Source of the DNA: Polyodon spathula
Lineage: Eukaryota > Chordata > Actinopteri > Acipenseriformes > Polyodontidae
Assembly: GCF_017654505.1 (NCBI RefSeq)
Contig: NC_054534.1
Location: 10,447,571 to 10,511,570 of the forward strand
Reading direction: 5' to 3'
Length of the DNA stretch: 64,000 nt
Shown here: piece after piece, positions 36,327 through 49,275 of the stretch
Numbering within the stretch: position 1 is the stretch's first letter
How the letters are laid out: each line of letters begins with the position of its first letter
Made by a program: the position numbers and the translations under genes
Notes under the pieces: model-generated
Database searches by the model: none
Seen by the model: only the letters and a program-made list of their open reading frames with translations
What the model was told of the DNA's origin: nothing

Positions 36327-36690
36327 CGTCTTCTGAACAGTGTGAATGACACAAGGAATAAGCACTGAGGGATTTATACCATGTCTTCTGAACGCTGTAG
36401 ATGACACAAGGAATAAGCACTGAGGGATTTATACCATGTCTTCTGAACAGTGTAAACGACACAAGGAATAAGCACTGAGGGATTTATACCATGTCTTCTG
36501 AACAATGTAAACGACACAAGGAATAAGCACTGAGGGTTTTATACCATGTCTTCTGAACAGTGTGAATGACACAAGGAATAAGCACTGAGGGATTTATACC
36601 ATGTCTTCTGAACAGTGTGAACGACACATGGAATAAGCACTGAGGGTTTTATACCACACTATGTGAACAGTGTAAGTGACACAAGGAATA
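36327..36690. repeat. 55-bp minisatellite, about 6.6 copies
   Basis: The unit is gtcttctgaacagtgtgaat, gacacaaggaataagcactg, agggatttataccat. Sequence variants are minor. Confidence 0.97.
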
Positions 36691-37235
36691 AGCAATGAGG
36701 AGTATGGCACTGAATGGGTTAATGCTGCCCTGGATTCCCATGATGACCCTACACCTCATTAACACTGTTATGGATGATTTTCCTATTTCTTTTGGCTAGA
36801 AACCAGTACCACAAAAAGTCATTCAACTGAAAACGGCAATTTACCCTGTACTGCTTATTACGAGCATTGGAAAAAAGAAAAATTCAGGTGTTTGTTTTGC
36901 AGCTGATATTGCTGTGTTATTATCTATAAAGAGGTCCTGAAATTCAAACCTCTAGTTACAATGCAGATTCAGCCATATAACCTGCATTACAGAGAGCACT
37001 CACAATCTGCAGTAAAAGTTCGGAGACAGCAGGCAAATGTATTGGTCACGTTCTTTTTGCATTTAAAATGATATCATGCAAACATTTGTATCTGCATTAG
37101 ATAGACCTGGTCACACTGTCAAATGCTTCCTTTTCATTAAACAAATTTTAATTGTTTGACTGGAATGAACTCTTCTTCATTTCATGCACATTGACAACAC
37201 AATTCAAATCAGGTCTGTGAGGCACCGTGTCATAT

Positions 37236-37372
37236 GGTTAGGGTTAGAGTTACAGACACCTGGTTCAGTGTGTACCCAAACTAGAAAGACAAACTCATGG
37301 AAGGTTAGGGTTAGGGTTAGCGAGACGCGGGTTCATGTGTACCCAAACTAGAAAAAACAAGCCAGTGGAAGT
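37236..37372. repeat. Two-copy 67-bp tandem repeat with TTAGGG-like motif
   Basis: Each copy starts ggttagggttag and carries gtacccaaactagaaa. Confidence 0.8.
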
Positions 37373-37379
37373 CAAATCA

Positions 37380-39034
37380 GAATTCTAATCAGATTACTTG
37401 TTCTGTTCAAACCAAGTGGCAAATCACAGTGTGTATGATTTACCTGAAACATCTTTATTCTAATATACTTACTGGTACCCTTTTACCCGACACTCTCCCC
37501 CAACAAACACAGGAGCAGTATACGAATCATGTGAACTAGTAATAGGGTTAATGTGACAAATCCTGTCATCACTAGCAGTGGAGCTCTCAGCCTCTTCCAG
37601 TGTGGTGTGTAGCCGCGTGTAATGATATAAAATAGTCTTTATTTATCCACAGTAGTCTATTTGTCTTTTTCTCTAACTGACAGTCTAACTGTAAGCTGAT
37701 AGATAGATAGACCACTTAAGGTTATGTAACTTTATTTTAACTTTATTAGTTGGTACTTAACTATTTTTAGTGTTCTTAAAACACACTCATGAAATGCTGC
37801 CCTTGCAATAACATATTCTCCCGTACAAGCTTATTGTTCATATGGTGTATTCCTGGTATGATACGACTGTTGTCCCTGGCAGGTCAGACAGATCTTGTGT
37901 ATGCAAGTTAGATCGGAGCACTGGTTTCCTTGCTTGGTTATGCAGCAGTAAAGCTGAAGGAGCCTACAGGTAAGCAGGCCCCATTATCTGTGTCATCAGA
38001 AGCAGCTTATTTTATATTTATTGACAGCGAGGAATCCTGCTCCAGGTGGCTCTGGATGAAAAGGGGCTGTTTTGTTGCCAGAGGCTTGTTTTGATCCCTT
38101 TGTTCCCCCATTGTGCTTGTCATTAAAGAGTCAGCCATCTTGTATTCACTGAGGTGCATCAAAGGCCCTTAAGAGGTGGCCAAATCTGCTGAATTTAAAA
38201 AAAAAATGTTTTCTACCACTTTATACTCTTAGCTGTTAGTGGATGCTAATAACAATGGTTCTGTGATTGGAAGGTAGGCCTTGTTTTATGACATTTAACT
38301 TGTTTTTACAGTCCATTCAGTTTTACTATATTTCTTTTTTTACGCCTTTGGGATAAACTTTTGGCTCCACTATCCTTGAAATGTACAAATGTGTGCAATT
38401 ATTAAATTCTAGAATGTATGGAATGCCATAAACCCCAGTTATCTTGTTCACACAGTTGCTTTCTGGAGATACATGAATACACTGCGTGCAGAGTGTGGCA
38501 TTTCCTTTTAAATTCACAATTAGAAAGTGAGAAATTGAATAATACCCAACTGTACACAATAAGGATATAATTCATCTTCTAGGTATGGCTGAATTTCAGG
38601 AATTTGTATTGGTTTCCCTGATTTCTCTCTCTCTGTACTTATTTTGCACCTCACATTATGTGTGTATCTTTGGTGGCGTTGTCAATGTGTAATATGAACC
38701 AGTCCGAGCTTCAGTTTCTTAATGCCTCAGACTCAGTGAACTGCAGACACTTGAAAGGTTGTGTGAATTGTGGAGACTGGGACTCTAATCTTAATCAAGC
38801 AGCCTGGGTTAACATCATTTTTATTTCCCACAGATTGTCATTTTGGCATCTTCCACCAGTGATCCAAGCCTCTAGGCTCAGAAAATTTTCTATAAAGAAC
38901 CCTAACCCTAAATCTAACTCTAACCCTAACTCTAGCCTGCAGATTCAGAACATTATCTATGAAGAACAAGAGGCACAGCGGAATCAGATTACATCATTCA
39001 GGCCAGTTATTACAATAATGCAGTTTGACTTAGC

Positions 39035-39040
<6 letters not shown>
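37380..39040. other. No recognised gene
   Basis: Includes a degenerate telomere-like run at about 38899-38936 (aaccctaaccctaaatctaa), flanked by related short direct repeats (cagaa-attttctat-aagaa and cagaacattatctatgaaga). Confidence 0.4.

Positions 39041-39091
<51 letters not shown>
39041..39091. repeat. (ATA)n microsatellite
   Basis: About 17 trinucleotides. Confidence 0.97.
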
Positions 39092-39094
39092 TTT

Positions 39095-41030
39095 TCTATA
39101 GGCTGCAGTGATACAGTTGAGCCGGAACTCACACAACAGGCAAACTAAGTCACATGACTAACATCGCCCACACAACTGTCTAATTCACTCAGTACTGTGT
39201 AGTCAAGGAAAATAACTTTTCTTCTGTTAGGAAGACGACAGCAACAGCGCATCGACCACAACTGTGGACACAAACACAAAGCTCTTCCCGGAATGGCATA
39301 CAGTGAAGCGGCTGCTGTGCTGTACATAAGTCTTCCAAAATCTGACTACAACATATCTTAAAATGTACAATAAATGTACAATAACAAGCACTTACTTACC
39401 TAACAAGTCCAAACTCTGTCCCAATAGCAAAATAACAAAAGTAGTCACCAACCCAGTTATGCATGTACTTCTAACAAACATATCCCTATTCACTGAGATT
39501 AAATTCAAGCATGTTTTTAGGAATGAAATAAAGGTGGATGTTCACAAAACTGTAGAGCCAACACTAGTTCCATTAATGAAAATGACGACCTATTGCTTAT
39601 TTTTGTATGGTCCAGTTTTGTTCCCTTCCTTTTAAAGCAGTGTGATGATGCCCCATTGTGTATCGCCGCTTAGCAGTTAAACTATCTGATACACTTTTCT
39701 TTTCAGTTTAAACTTATTTATCTAAATTGACCTTCTAAGTCTTACCTTGTTTCAAATTGTACCTTCATTTTCAAACACTGTATTAAATTACAGCTCTTGG
39801 TCATCAGATTGTCTTTGTCATTTGAGCTACACAGTAAATAAAGCCACTTCAAATCAGACGTTCCTCAGACATTTGTATTTTTTTTTCCCTGGTGAATGGC
39901 AGGAATCTGTTTTTAAGAGAGGGGGTATAAAAATCCAGATTTGCAGGAGTCAGCTCAAATGTTTAACATTCTGATCTTTGATTAATGAGAAGCTTTTTTT
40001 TTTTCATTTTTGTTGTCTATACAACTTAAGGGATGGGCTCGGAGCGGAGCACTCGGCTTCCCTTCCGAAAGCTGTAACACAATGACCAGCTCTATTATTA
40101 CAACCCTCCAGATGCTTCAATGCAATGACTGCTGACCTCCTTCATCTAGGCCACTTCAAAGAAGGAAAATAACCTCAAGCTTGTAGAAAAGATACCTGCA
40201 GCAATAAATCATCTTAGGAGAGATTATTGTAGCCTTGTCTTTTATCACTAGCGATATCCTGTCTGGTGTTGCACAATAATTAAAAGAAAATAAAGCATAC
40301 CTTTTTACCCAGTATACGGCCCAAATTAATGTGGCCGTTCCCTTGCATTCCGAATACTCTTGTGCAGCTAGATTTGAAGTGTATAATTCAAGCTACCTAT
40401 TCATATCTGTAATACTGAGATAAAACGTTGACAGATAAGGAGAGTAATCATTTAATACGTAGGAAAACTGAACTATAACTTCTCCCTCAGCTCAGAGGAG
40501 CCCTTTTGGCCACAAAGAACTTACCATAAACAATGAATGTGACATCTCCACTGGGTGTGTTCTGATTAATTATATTTATCCTTTAGGGCCTTTTTAAGCA
40601 AAGCACATCAGGAGTATTTGTATTTGCACGGTGACATAGGGTTGCCAATGGAAGCAACTTTGCTTTTTTTTTATTATTATTATTTTTTTATTTTTTTTTT
40701 ATTTCCTGGGAATGTATTTGTGTTTATTAAAACAGAATGGTGAGTTAAAACTGTATCAGCCTTTATTTAAAGAGACAGCCTTGTATTGCACAAAAACCCC
40801 CAAATGTACTATATACATAGACAATGTTATTCTGAATGTATAGGCCATTCCTTGAGTAACAAATCAACAAAAACATTCCGACCAACCTGAATACAAGTTT
40901 ACCATAGTAAAAGTAAAGGCATAGCAAGTGTAATAAAACACAGTGAAAGTTTGCTATTGGAAAGCCTAGAGAGGTATGCTAATGTATATTTAGGGCTCTT
41001 CGTTTTGTTTTGTTTTTATTTTGGATCAGT
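39095..41030. other. No recognised gene
   Basis: AT-rich with T-rich runs at 40661-40702. No domain or RNA was recognised. Confidence 0.4.
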
Positions 41031-41430
41031 TTTTTTTTTTTTTTTTTTTTTTTTTTTCCATAACTTGATTGACACTATGATTCTGTTTAATTGATAATTG
41101 AAAAAAAAGGAAGCTCCTTATTTTAAATTCAAACCAAAAGCAAACAACAAGTGAACTTAAATTGATTTAATTAAATCATAATTAAGAGGAAACTATTATT
41201 TGCAAAATCGGTTAGAACATTTTAAATCTGGGAAACGCCATTTAACTGAACTGGCTTTTTGTGTTCTGTTTGAATTAAAAATTAGGAGCTGCCTTTTTTT
41301 ACATTATCAATGAAACAGGGAGAAAAAACAAAAGTGATCTTGTTTCACATTCAGTGCTTTTCGAGGAGCTTAATGAAGAAACAGAGTCAGGTCAATATAA
41401 CTTTAAAGGGGCATCACATGACCAAAAATA
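41031..41430 (+). mobile_element. TIR element, copy 1 (left end replaced by poly(T))
   Basis: The body from 41088 matches 43415-43753 in the same orientation (e.g. actattatttgcaaaa, ttttgtgttctgttt, gtgatcttgtttcaca). The right end at 41403-41429 (ctttaaaggggcatcacatg) is the inverted complement of the left end of copy 2, which defines terminal inverted repeats. The left terminus is lost at a 27-T run. Confidence 0.65.
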
Positions 41431-41534
41431 ACCCCCCAAAACGAAGAGCCCTAAGGGCACTACGGTACACAGTACCGCAGTTACTCTCACTTCATCATCA
41501 GCCTTTTAATGTTTAAGACCTTTATACTTTGCCT

Positions 41535-41640
41535 ACACTGCTGTCCAAAAGTCTTAGACATTTTTGCAAGTTTCAACTCTTTGCATATAAAGTTTAATTT
41601 TGTCTTTTTTTTTTTGGATGCTTCTCACCCCCTGTTGAGA
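41535..41640 (+). mobile_element. Tc1/mariner-like terminus (fragment)
   Basis: ctgctgtccaaaagtcttag resembles the outer end of Tc1-like MITEs (CAGTGGTG-CAAAAGTCTTAGACC). No matching second end was found. Confidence 0.35.
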
Positions 41641-43335
41641 ACCACTGGGTAAATGTGATGGACTTGCCCCCACAACACCTCACACCAGCTGCCCATCCAC
41701 AGTTCAAGAGTTGCCGTGATCACAAGTTCTTGAAGACCCTGATGAACGCGAAACAAAGACTGCTAAACAACAAGCCTGGTCTCCTCCCACCCAAACCAAG
41801 CAACATCAACAACAGTCAAAGCAGCACAACAGCAGATTACACCAGTGGAGGCCTGGGGTAAACCGCTAATGCTCACAACATCGATACACACTGTAACTGC
41901 TGAATGTGTCGAAGACTTCTGCACAGCAGTGTAAATTCAGTGAAATGCTGATTGTATCTATTTTCATTACTTTTGATTCAAAGAAATGCCATTAAGCGAG
42001 GAAAATAAATGTTAATGTCGCCAAAGGAAATCACACAAACAGCTAAAAGCAACTTGCAAAGTGATATAAACGTTATCAACGTGAGAACATTGTGTTGTTT
42101 GCTGTACGGTTTAGGTGGTTTTACCACTCATTCTCACTCCCAAATATATTTATTTTATGGTCAATTTCAGATGTACCATTGCTGGTCACGGTTGGATGTC
42201 AGAGTCATGGCCTATAGACTTAATCACTAATCTTTATGCACAGGCTGTTCTCGGAAGCTGAATCAAACTAGGTCAGTTTAGGGCTACAGGCTTTATGTTA
42301 AATGAAAATCATGGGGACTTTCAGTCATTTGTATACGGTTATCTTGTTCTTGTTCATATTTTAACATTAACCTAAAGATGAACTTCCCAAAGCTGTATTT
42401 CTTTATTTCATTATTTCAATTTGACACCAAATTGAAAATGGCCTTTTTATCTTTTTTTAATAGTCTGTTCAGCGAGTCTGCCAGTATTGATGGGGATGCG
42501 TGTCTTTACTTATTTTAAAATCACACCATCAATTAGATTTACTAAGAGTCTGCTCAAGTCTATGATTTCGCTCCACTTCTTTGTAGAATAATAATAATAA
42601 TAAAAAAAACCCTCACATTTCAAAACATTATCAGCTTTTCATAAGGGAGGGGCATTCTTCATGACCCATGGAGTTAGAAATTATTTTGAGGGGACAATAA
42701 TTTGATGAAACATGACATAATAACACAGATCAGTCCCGGATGACACAGTGAACAACTGAACGTCATGTGCTTGGCTATTATGCATTTACTGCATGACATT
42801 GCTCTCTTGTCATATCTGAATATATTATTCTATCATATTTAGATTATCCATGCCAAATCCTTGTCATTGAAAGGGTAGTTCTGAACAAGATATAGAAACA
42901 CACATGGATTGACACCTTATGTTTGCAACTAAAGCAATAAAACTTTTTTTTATTTTGGAAATAAAAAAGGCAGAACTTGGTGGTGGCTTCATGCCGTTCA
43001 GTGGTTAAGTCCATGCTTTTGACAGCTAAAGAGGGTCACCCTGGAATTCAGCTGCTAAATGATAGGTTAGTGACAGTGCTGAGATGGTGCACAGCAATGG
43101 CAAAACCAAAATACAATTCCAATGTGAGGCGACAACCTAAACAACAACAGAAAACAGCAGGTAGTCAGGGAACGCTAGCACCAGGGTCTCGGGGTTTGGT
43201 GATGTGAGACCTCATGTGTTACAATGAAAATGTGTACAGGTTAAGTAGAGCTGGGTTGTTGGGCCACACACTGTACCATTTATAGCGTGGCAATGGTAAA
43301 CTATGACTAGGACTCTACATTTTCCATTTTTATTT

Positions 43336-43760
43336 TTGATCATGTGATGTCCCCTTAAAGTCATTTTGGGACGACTTAATTAAGCTTTAATTTTTTTCAA
43401 CAGTAACTTAAACTAGACGATGATTCTGTTTCATTGATAATGTAGAAAAAAAGGCAGCTCCTTCATTTTAATTCAAGCCAGACATAAAAAGTGATTGAAT
43501 TTAAACTGATTTAATTACATCGTAATTAAGAGAAAACTATTATTTGCAAAACAGGTTATAACATTTTTGCAATGAGTCATTAAGATTTTAAATCGGGGGA
43601 AATAAATTTTACTTCACTCGCCTTTTGTGTTCTGTTTAAATTAAAAATAAGGATTGGAACTTTTTATTTTTTACATTACCAGTGACACAGAATCGTAGTC
43701 TCATTCATGTTACCGGAGAAAAAACAAAGTGATCTTGTTTCACAATCAAAACTTTTCTAA
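43336..43760 (+). mobile_element. TIR element, copy 2 (right end lost)
   Basis: The left end 43336-43362 (gatcatgtgatgtccccttaa) pairs with the right end of copy 1. The body aligns with copy 1 over about 330 bp, with an extra 25-30 bp in the middle and another insertion near 43690. No coding capacity. Confidence 0.65.
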
Positions 43761-44080
43761 GAGTTTTTTTTTCTTCTCGAAAGACAGAAGCCCTTGCACA
43801 ATTCAATCAAATCAGTATGCATCCCATTATTCTTACAACGGGTTAACTGAATACAAATTACTGAAAAATCAATTTACGACAAACAATAACTCCACTGACA
43901 ACTTTGTCACATAACTAGCAATAATGAACAAAACACAATAATGAAAATATCACAGGGCAGACCTATTATTCTCCTTGTCCTTGACATTTGAGCTTTAAAC
44001 AAACCCGTGCCATTAATTCAAGCCAATGCTACTAATACAAGCCTAGTGATTTTCTGGCAATAAAGGAATCTTATCACTTA

Positions 44081-44568
44081 CATTCGGCGCTGCCTAATTG
44101 GGATACTGATAATCGGGATTGCTGTTTAAATGGGATACAACTCTGGGAGATGTTTTTTTTCCAATGCTATTTATGTCATTTAATTGGGACGTCACTTCGT
44201 TTAATACAGTATTTTCAAATGATGAACGGAGATCGCTTTCCAGAGCAAGACAGGCAGTGTAGCACAATGCACTGAGTGCGTGATTACACATGGCTTGTGT
44301 AAATCGCGTAAACCACGTTGAACTCTTGAAGAAGGAGGAGTCTCCTGTGATTTCTGAGGCTACTGTTGCAAAGAAAGTTGACATGTCAACATCGCTGGCA
44401 CGATTAATTTTGTTTCGGAAAAAAAAAATGGACTCGTATTTTGAATTATATATTTAATATTTAATTAGAATGTGATGTGATTTCATTATTTTTCTTTTCA
44501 TTGGGTCAGCAGCTTATTTGGGATATTTTTCCTTCTCCAGAGGCATCCCGATAAAGCGGTGCCAACTG
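44081..44568. mobile_element. pogo/Tigger-like DNA element with TA target duplication
   Basis: The left end CATTCGGCGCTGCCTAATTG and the reverse-complemented right end CAGTTGGCACCGCTTTATCG, each followed by GGAT, form an imperfect terminal inverted repeat. TA flanks both sides (44079-44080, 44569-44570), as for Tc1/mariner/pogo elements. A minus-strand frame of 96 codons lies inside at 44094-44384. Its FKSSTWFTRF faintly recalls the CENP-B-type helix-turn-helix of pogo transposases (FKAS.GWL..F), too weak to rely on. 488 bp, non-autonomous. Confidence 0.65.
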
Positions 44569-44599
44569 TACTGCCTTTGTGACACACTAATTAAGCTTT

Positions 44600-46505
44600 G
44601 ATTGGAAACATTTCCATCATTACTGAAAAAGGGTTGAAAATGAATCACAAGAGCATGTCATCTTCATTCCTCTCAGCTCCAAGCTGGTCCAAAGAGTTAA
44701 CAGCACAGGGATCATGCAGAACTATATGCAGCAACACAAGCATCAGCAGCCATTCAAAGTTAATGTTTCATGTAAAGCCAATGTGTTTTAATTCACAAGC
44801 AAGGCACGCTGACCCACTCATCGAGGTTTTCATTTACTATGAGAACCTTCAGAACGTTCATCCACCAATCAGGACGCTCCATTGAAAGGGCACTACCACA
44901 TCGTACAACATGGGACTGGGTGATTTTAGCTATGGTGGGGGTATAAAAAAACATAGGAACGGTACTGTATTGTTCCATGGTACCGTGTATGGCAAAGACT
45001 AACATGGGCAAAGCTGATATGGGTAAAAACAAAAGTAATGGAGGTTACTGAAAGTGTTAGCAGGTAACAGGGACACAGGATAGGATAATCTCAGCATGAT
45101 TCAGGGACTTAAAACACACAATCAAAATACAACTGACAGGTGTTTTTCCTTCGGAAGGTAAATGGAAGAGTACACTAACCACCGTGTTGTTGTTTTGTAC
45201 AGTCTCCATAAATCTAACTGTTATGTAACTGTTCTGCACAGGGCCTTGTTAACAAAGCTTTAACTGATATGTGCCTTACTCATATGAGTTATTTAAAGAG
45301 TGTTTTTTTCTGTTCTGGCAAATTAATAAGTAGTTTGTCATTCTCTTTACATTTTTTTTATAACCGTCTGACAAGCATGTACTGTTCCACCCTGCTCCCC
45401 CTGTGTTATAACCAAGAGTGACACATGCTTTAAACGCCCTATTTTATAGCAAAGGCAAATTAGCGGAGAGATATACAACAATCACAATGGTAGAACACCT
45501 ACAAGAAACTGTTTAGTTGCAGAAAGGTGGAGATACATTATTGTTCTGAGTATTTTTTGTTTTTGCTAGTTTAATACTGTAAAACATGACCAGATTCCTT
45601 TCTGAAATGTGAATTTGAAAGCTTTAAAATAGGCCCCGTCAACCCCTCATGGTTTCATATACCTTCAAGCCTGGACAGGCTGACGCCTGTTTTGTTTACT
45701 GGCTGTGACATAAAAAATTAGACCATGAAATGTAAATAGCACTATTATTATTTACTGTAAGCAAGATCACATACAAGGCCATCAATGGCTATTATTTAAG
45801 ACCGAGCTTCTCAAGAATATGTAAAGTATTGAGCAAGCTATAAAACACTACAACAACGAGAGGTAATCCAGTAATGGAAATCAATGCTAACCTGTAAACA
45901 CCCCCGCTCCCCCACCTCCCCCAGCTCTCTGTCTCTTGTTACTCAAATCATTACTAATAAGAACCATCAACCCGGGCAAAGAAACTGTACCACTGCCTAG
46001 CTGGACTCCCAATACTCAGCCATAGCAAAGAAACTGTACCATTGCCTAGCTGGACTCCCAATACTCCCAATACATTAGCGTCTGATTCAGACTCATTCAT
46101 TATCTCATGTACACTTCGGTTCTCAAATGGTCAACATTTACATAAATCTCATCAGCCAAGTTTACTGTGACAAATTCCAATATCTACCTTTTTTTTTCGA
46201 AATTCTAGTGGCGTATGGATATCAACCAGTGATTCTCCCCTTTTTGAGAAGAAGTGCCGACCCATGGTAATATGCTATAGTATGAACTGTTTTGACCAGT
46301 CAGGATAGAGTATTTAAAAATACCCATTTTATAATTGCAGTACAGTACAGTAAACGTCTGTCGTGTAACACATGGCACAGGAAAGCGTCTTTCATTGTAC
46401 ATGTTGTGTAGAAGGTATTTCTAAAATGTATTTTGTATTACTTTGTTCATACGGTTCATCATTTACAAACTGTATAATTCTAACCCATCAGACAAAAAGG
46501 TACCG
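44600..46505. other. No recognised gene
   Basis: Contains a two-copy tandem repeat of about 50 bp at 45975-46070 (gcaaagaaactgtaccactg / gcaaagaaactgtaccattg). Otherwise featureless. Confidence 0.4.
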
Positions 46506-46507
46506 GA

Positions 46508-46510
<3 letters not shown>

Positions 46511-46576
<66 letters not shown>
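46511..46576. repeat. (TA)n microsatellite
   Basis: About 33 dinucleotides without interruption. Confidence 0.98.
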
Positions 46577-46579
<3 letters not shown>

Positions 46580-46581
<2 letters not shown>

Positions 46582-49045
46582 ATCTTCTTTTTGGCTTGCT
46601 TGCAAAGTTCCCCATCTGCTTTTAATTTCAAAACTTAAAAACAACAACAACATTGTTTAGTTAATATGTGTTAACTTGGCCAGCTGAAAATCCTAATGGA
46701 ACATACACTCCTTTTTCATGTTTAAAACAAATATATTACAAATATTACCTAAGTGGATATTACACTGTTAACTATAACTACTATTTCCCCCAACAGCCTC
46801 ATTCTAATGTGTTTTTTCTTTGTAAATCCCCCTCCCCCACACTGGCTGTAATTGCGTGATGTTTATCTTGCTACCCCAAGGCTGTGCCTCTAATTATCCC
46901 CACATGAAAACAGGAATGTCCAGCACTGTCATTAAAAATGTACTTAATGCTTGCGGCCTAAAAAGCTTAAAACAGGTGTGACCATTAAAGCCTCAGTGTC
47001 CATTTTCCAACTTTTAGCAGCATTTGCCTTATGACACAGCCCACAATAAAACCACAATGCTGTCCTTGTCCTTCTCTGCAGTTAATAAGACCTCACAGAT
47101 ATAGTACCAATACTCCATTCTAAAGCCTAATCTATTAACCCTGTAAGAGTATTTTTGTGTTGAGAAAAGTATTGCATCATTTGCGACACAGCAATGGTTA
47201 ATAGAGGGTCAAGCATCAGCTGTCTATCAGAAAAATAAAAATCATTCAATTTTTTTTTTTTTAGGTTCACACTGGATCACAGTGGCCAATTTGTTTCTTA
47301 GGCTCTCAGTCGCTCATCTTCCTGTTTGAAGAGAGTTTGGCATGTCGGTTGGGGGCATCTCTAGTACATAAGTACTAGGAATTAACTTAAAATCAGGGGG
47401 TGGCTGAGGGGAGCCAGGGTGCTAGGTGGCTCAGTGCAGGGTGTGTCACCTTCCACAAGCACCACAATGACTTACCCAAAGTAAATGAGTACAGGCGGTA
47501 CTGTGTGTAGCATGGTGAGTAAAGGACGGCACGTGCATGGAGACTGCTATCCATTTGTGCCTCGCTGGCTTGTTGAGGTCAGGTTTACCGCCTAACGAGC
47601 CGAGCCTGAAACAGTGACTCCCCAGAGCCGTGTGAGGTTCAGAGCCTGATACTTTCCACGGATGTGTTTCTGACACCCATCACCACACACAGCCTCATGT
47701 GCCGACACTGTCCTCATCAGCTCTTACCACAAGCCCATTGAAAAGGAGGTATAACGTGCCATTATGTTTAATACAGTAGAACGTAGCAAGTAAAACCAAC
47801 TGTCAACTATAAAAAGAGTCAGCATGGAAAATTCATTTTATAAATGTATGTACTGTATGTATGCATGTATGTTTGTATGTATGCATGCATGCAGTCCTGC
47901 CATGACACATCTCAATACAGCTAAAATGTAACAATTTAAAACTTTAAGTGGACTTTAAAAATGTTAACAACTCAAGGATTTAAACATATAGTTTAAACCT
48001 GCTGATGTTATCCTTGCTTTTGGAGAGGGCTAACGTGGCTTCTTCACTCTTACTGTCTTTCTTGGTAAGTTTCGAAGTGCTAAAGCAAGTTTCTAACCAT
48101 AAACACATATTCTTCGCAGCACTCACTTCCTCTATTATTTTCTACTTATTCTTCTGAATTCTAGTTACAGTGTCCCACAATCATGCATAGTGTTACACTA
48201 ACTCTGTGTTCTTTTAGTTGAAATACTACATGATTAATGCATATGTCCATGCTTCAGTAAGATCTACTGCACATCACCAGAACCCTGTGAGCTGTTAGAA
48301 TACTGTTTCAATCTACAGTGTACTTTGAGTTTCTACACAATCAGGCGAATCCCATATGAAGCAACACCTTCAACAGATGCCCCTGAATGCAACAACATAA
48401 CCATGCAATACCTTTGGAACTTGCAACAGACTCTTCAGAGTAATGTATGTAAGAGTGTCTCACAATGAGAACTCTTGTAATTCAACGATGATCACAAACA
48501 TGACTGTAGCATCACTGCAAAATATAGGGGAAAGAAATATGAGATACTGCAGGGTTACACATTTAATTAACGGAAGCTGTTTTATCATGATCCAATGCTG
48601 TTTTTCAGCACCAACCGCTGTATATGTTTGGGGGGTTGTCATTTATCAGTGCAAAACCAGAAATGTTTTTATTCACAAATAACAGATATGAAATTGAGGA
48701 AGTGGGATTTCTAGTCGTTTCGACATTTTTGTTTTTAGATCCTGTGCCACAATTAACAAGGCACTGTTCTGTCTAAAAGAATCCACATGTATTTGCATCT
48801 GGGACTGAAGGCATGACATTAAGCTGAGTAGGCTGGCTTGCATGCATTGCTGCTGGCGATCTCGTAAAACCCAGGCTAGTATCAACAGGAAAACTTTAAT
48901 CACTCGGGATGAAATTAACTTGGATGCTGCCATTGTTACGCTCGTTACCCAGCTCAAGGATATATCAGTTGTTAAATGTTTAGTTTTTGTTCTTTTTTTA
49001 CTAATGTCCTCATTATACACCTTCATTTCAGAGAATAACATGTAA
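46580..49045. other. No recognised gene
   Basis: A short (TATG)n-like stretch lies at 47846-47895. The frame at 48673-49065 (minus, 130 codons) shows no domain I know and runs into the adjacent MITE. Confidence 0.35.
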
Positions 49046-49050
49046 GCTCC

Positions 49051-49275
49051 TAAGGTGATGGCCAAAAGTTTTGTATCATAATAGTAGTACAGTATTTCAT
49101 TTTAGATTTCGAAATGGCACATTTTTCAATTTGTGTAAGTTTTTCATTAAGTATGTAGAAAACTACAAAGCGGTATGTAATTCAATATGTTAACGTAAAA
49201 TAGGTTTCATTGGACTTCATGAAGCAAAATGAGTTAACTTTAAAGGGTGATGCAAAACTTTTGGCCACAGCTGTA
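49051..49275. mobile_element. Tc1/mariner-like MITE
   Basis: The left end reads TAAGGTGATGGCCAAAAGTT and the reverse-complemented right end TACAGCTGTGGCCAAAAGTT, with TTGTATCA and TTGCATCA following. TA is at both outer edges. The GGCCAAAAGTTTTG block is characteristic of Tc1-like ends. 225 bp, no transposase. Confidence 0.75.

Noticed and set aside
41735..41770. CTGATGA-ACGC-GAAAC, resembling the hammerhead ribozyme core found in Penelope-like elements
   Set aside because: The four-base spacer cannot form a normal stem II, and no flanking helices or cleavage site were visible.
41655..41861. 68-codon plus frame with balanced codon use (DLPPQHLTPAAHPQFKSC...)
   Set aside because: No known domain, an upstream in-frame stop and no clear splice sites. 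It may be a transposon remnant.
42975..43200. tRNA-like head (cagtggttaagtccatg) suggesting a SINE
   Set aside because: The A-box is plausible but no acceptable B box follows and there is no A-rich tail.
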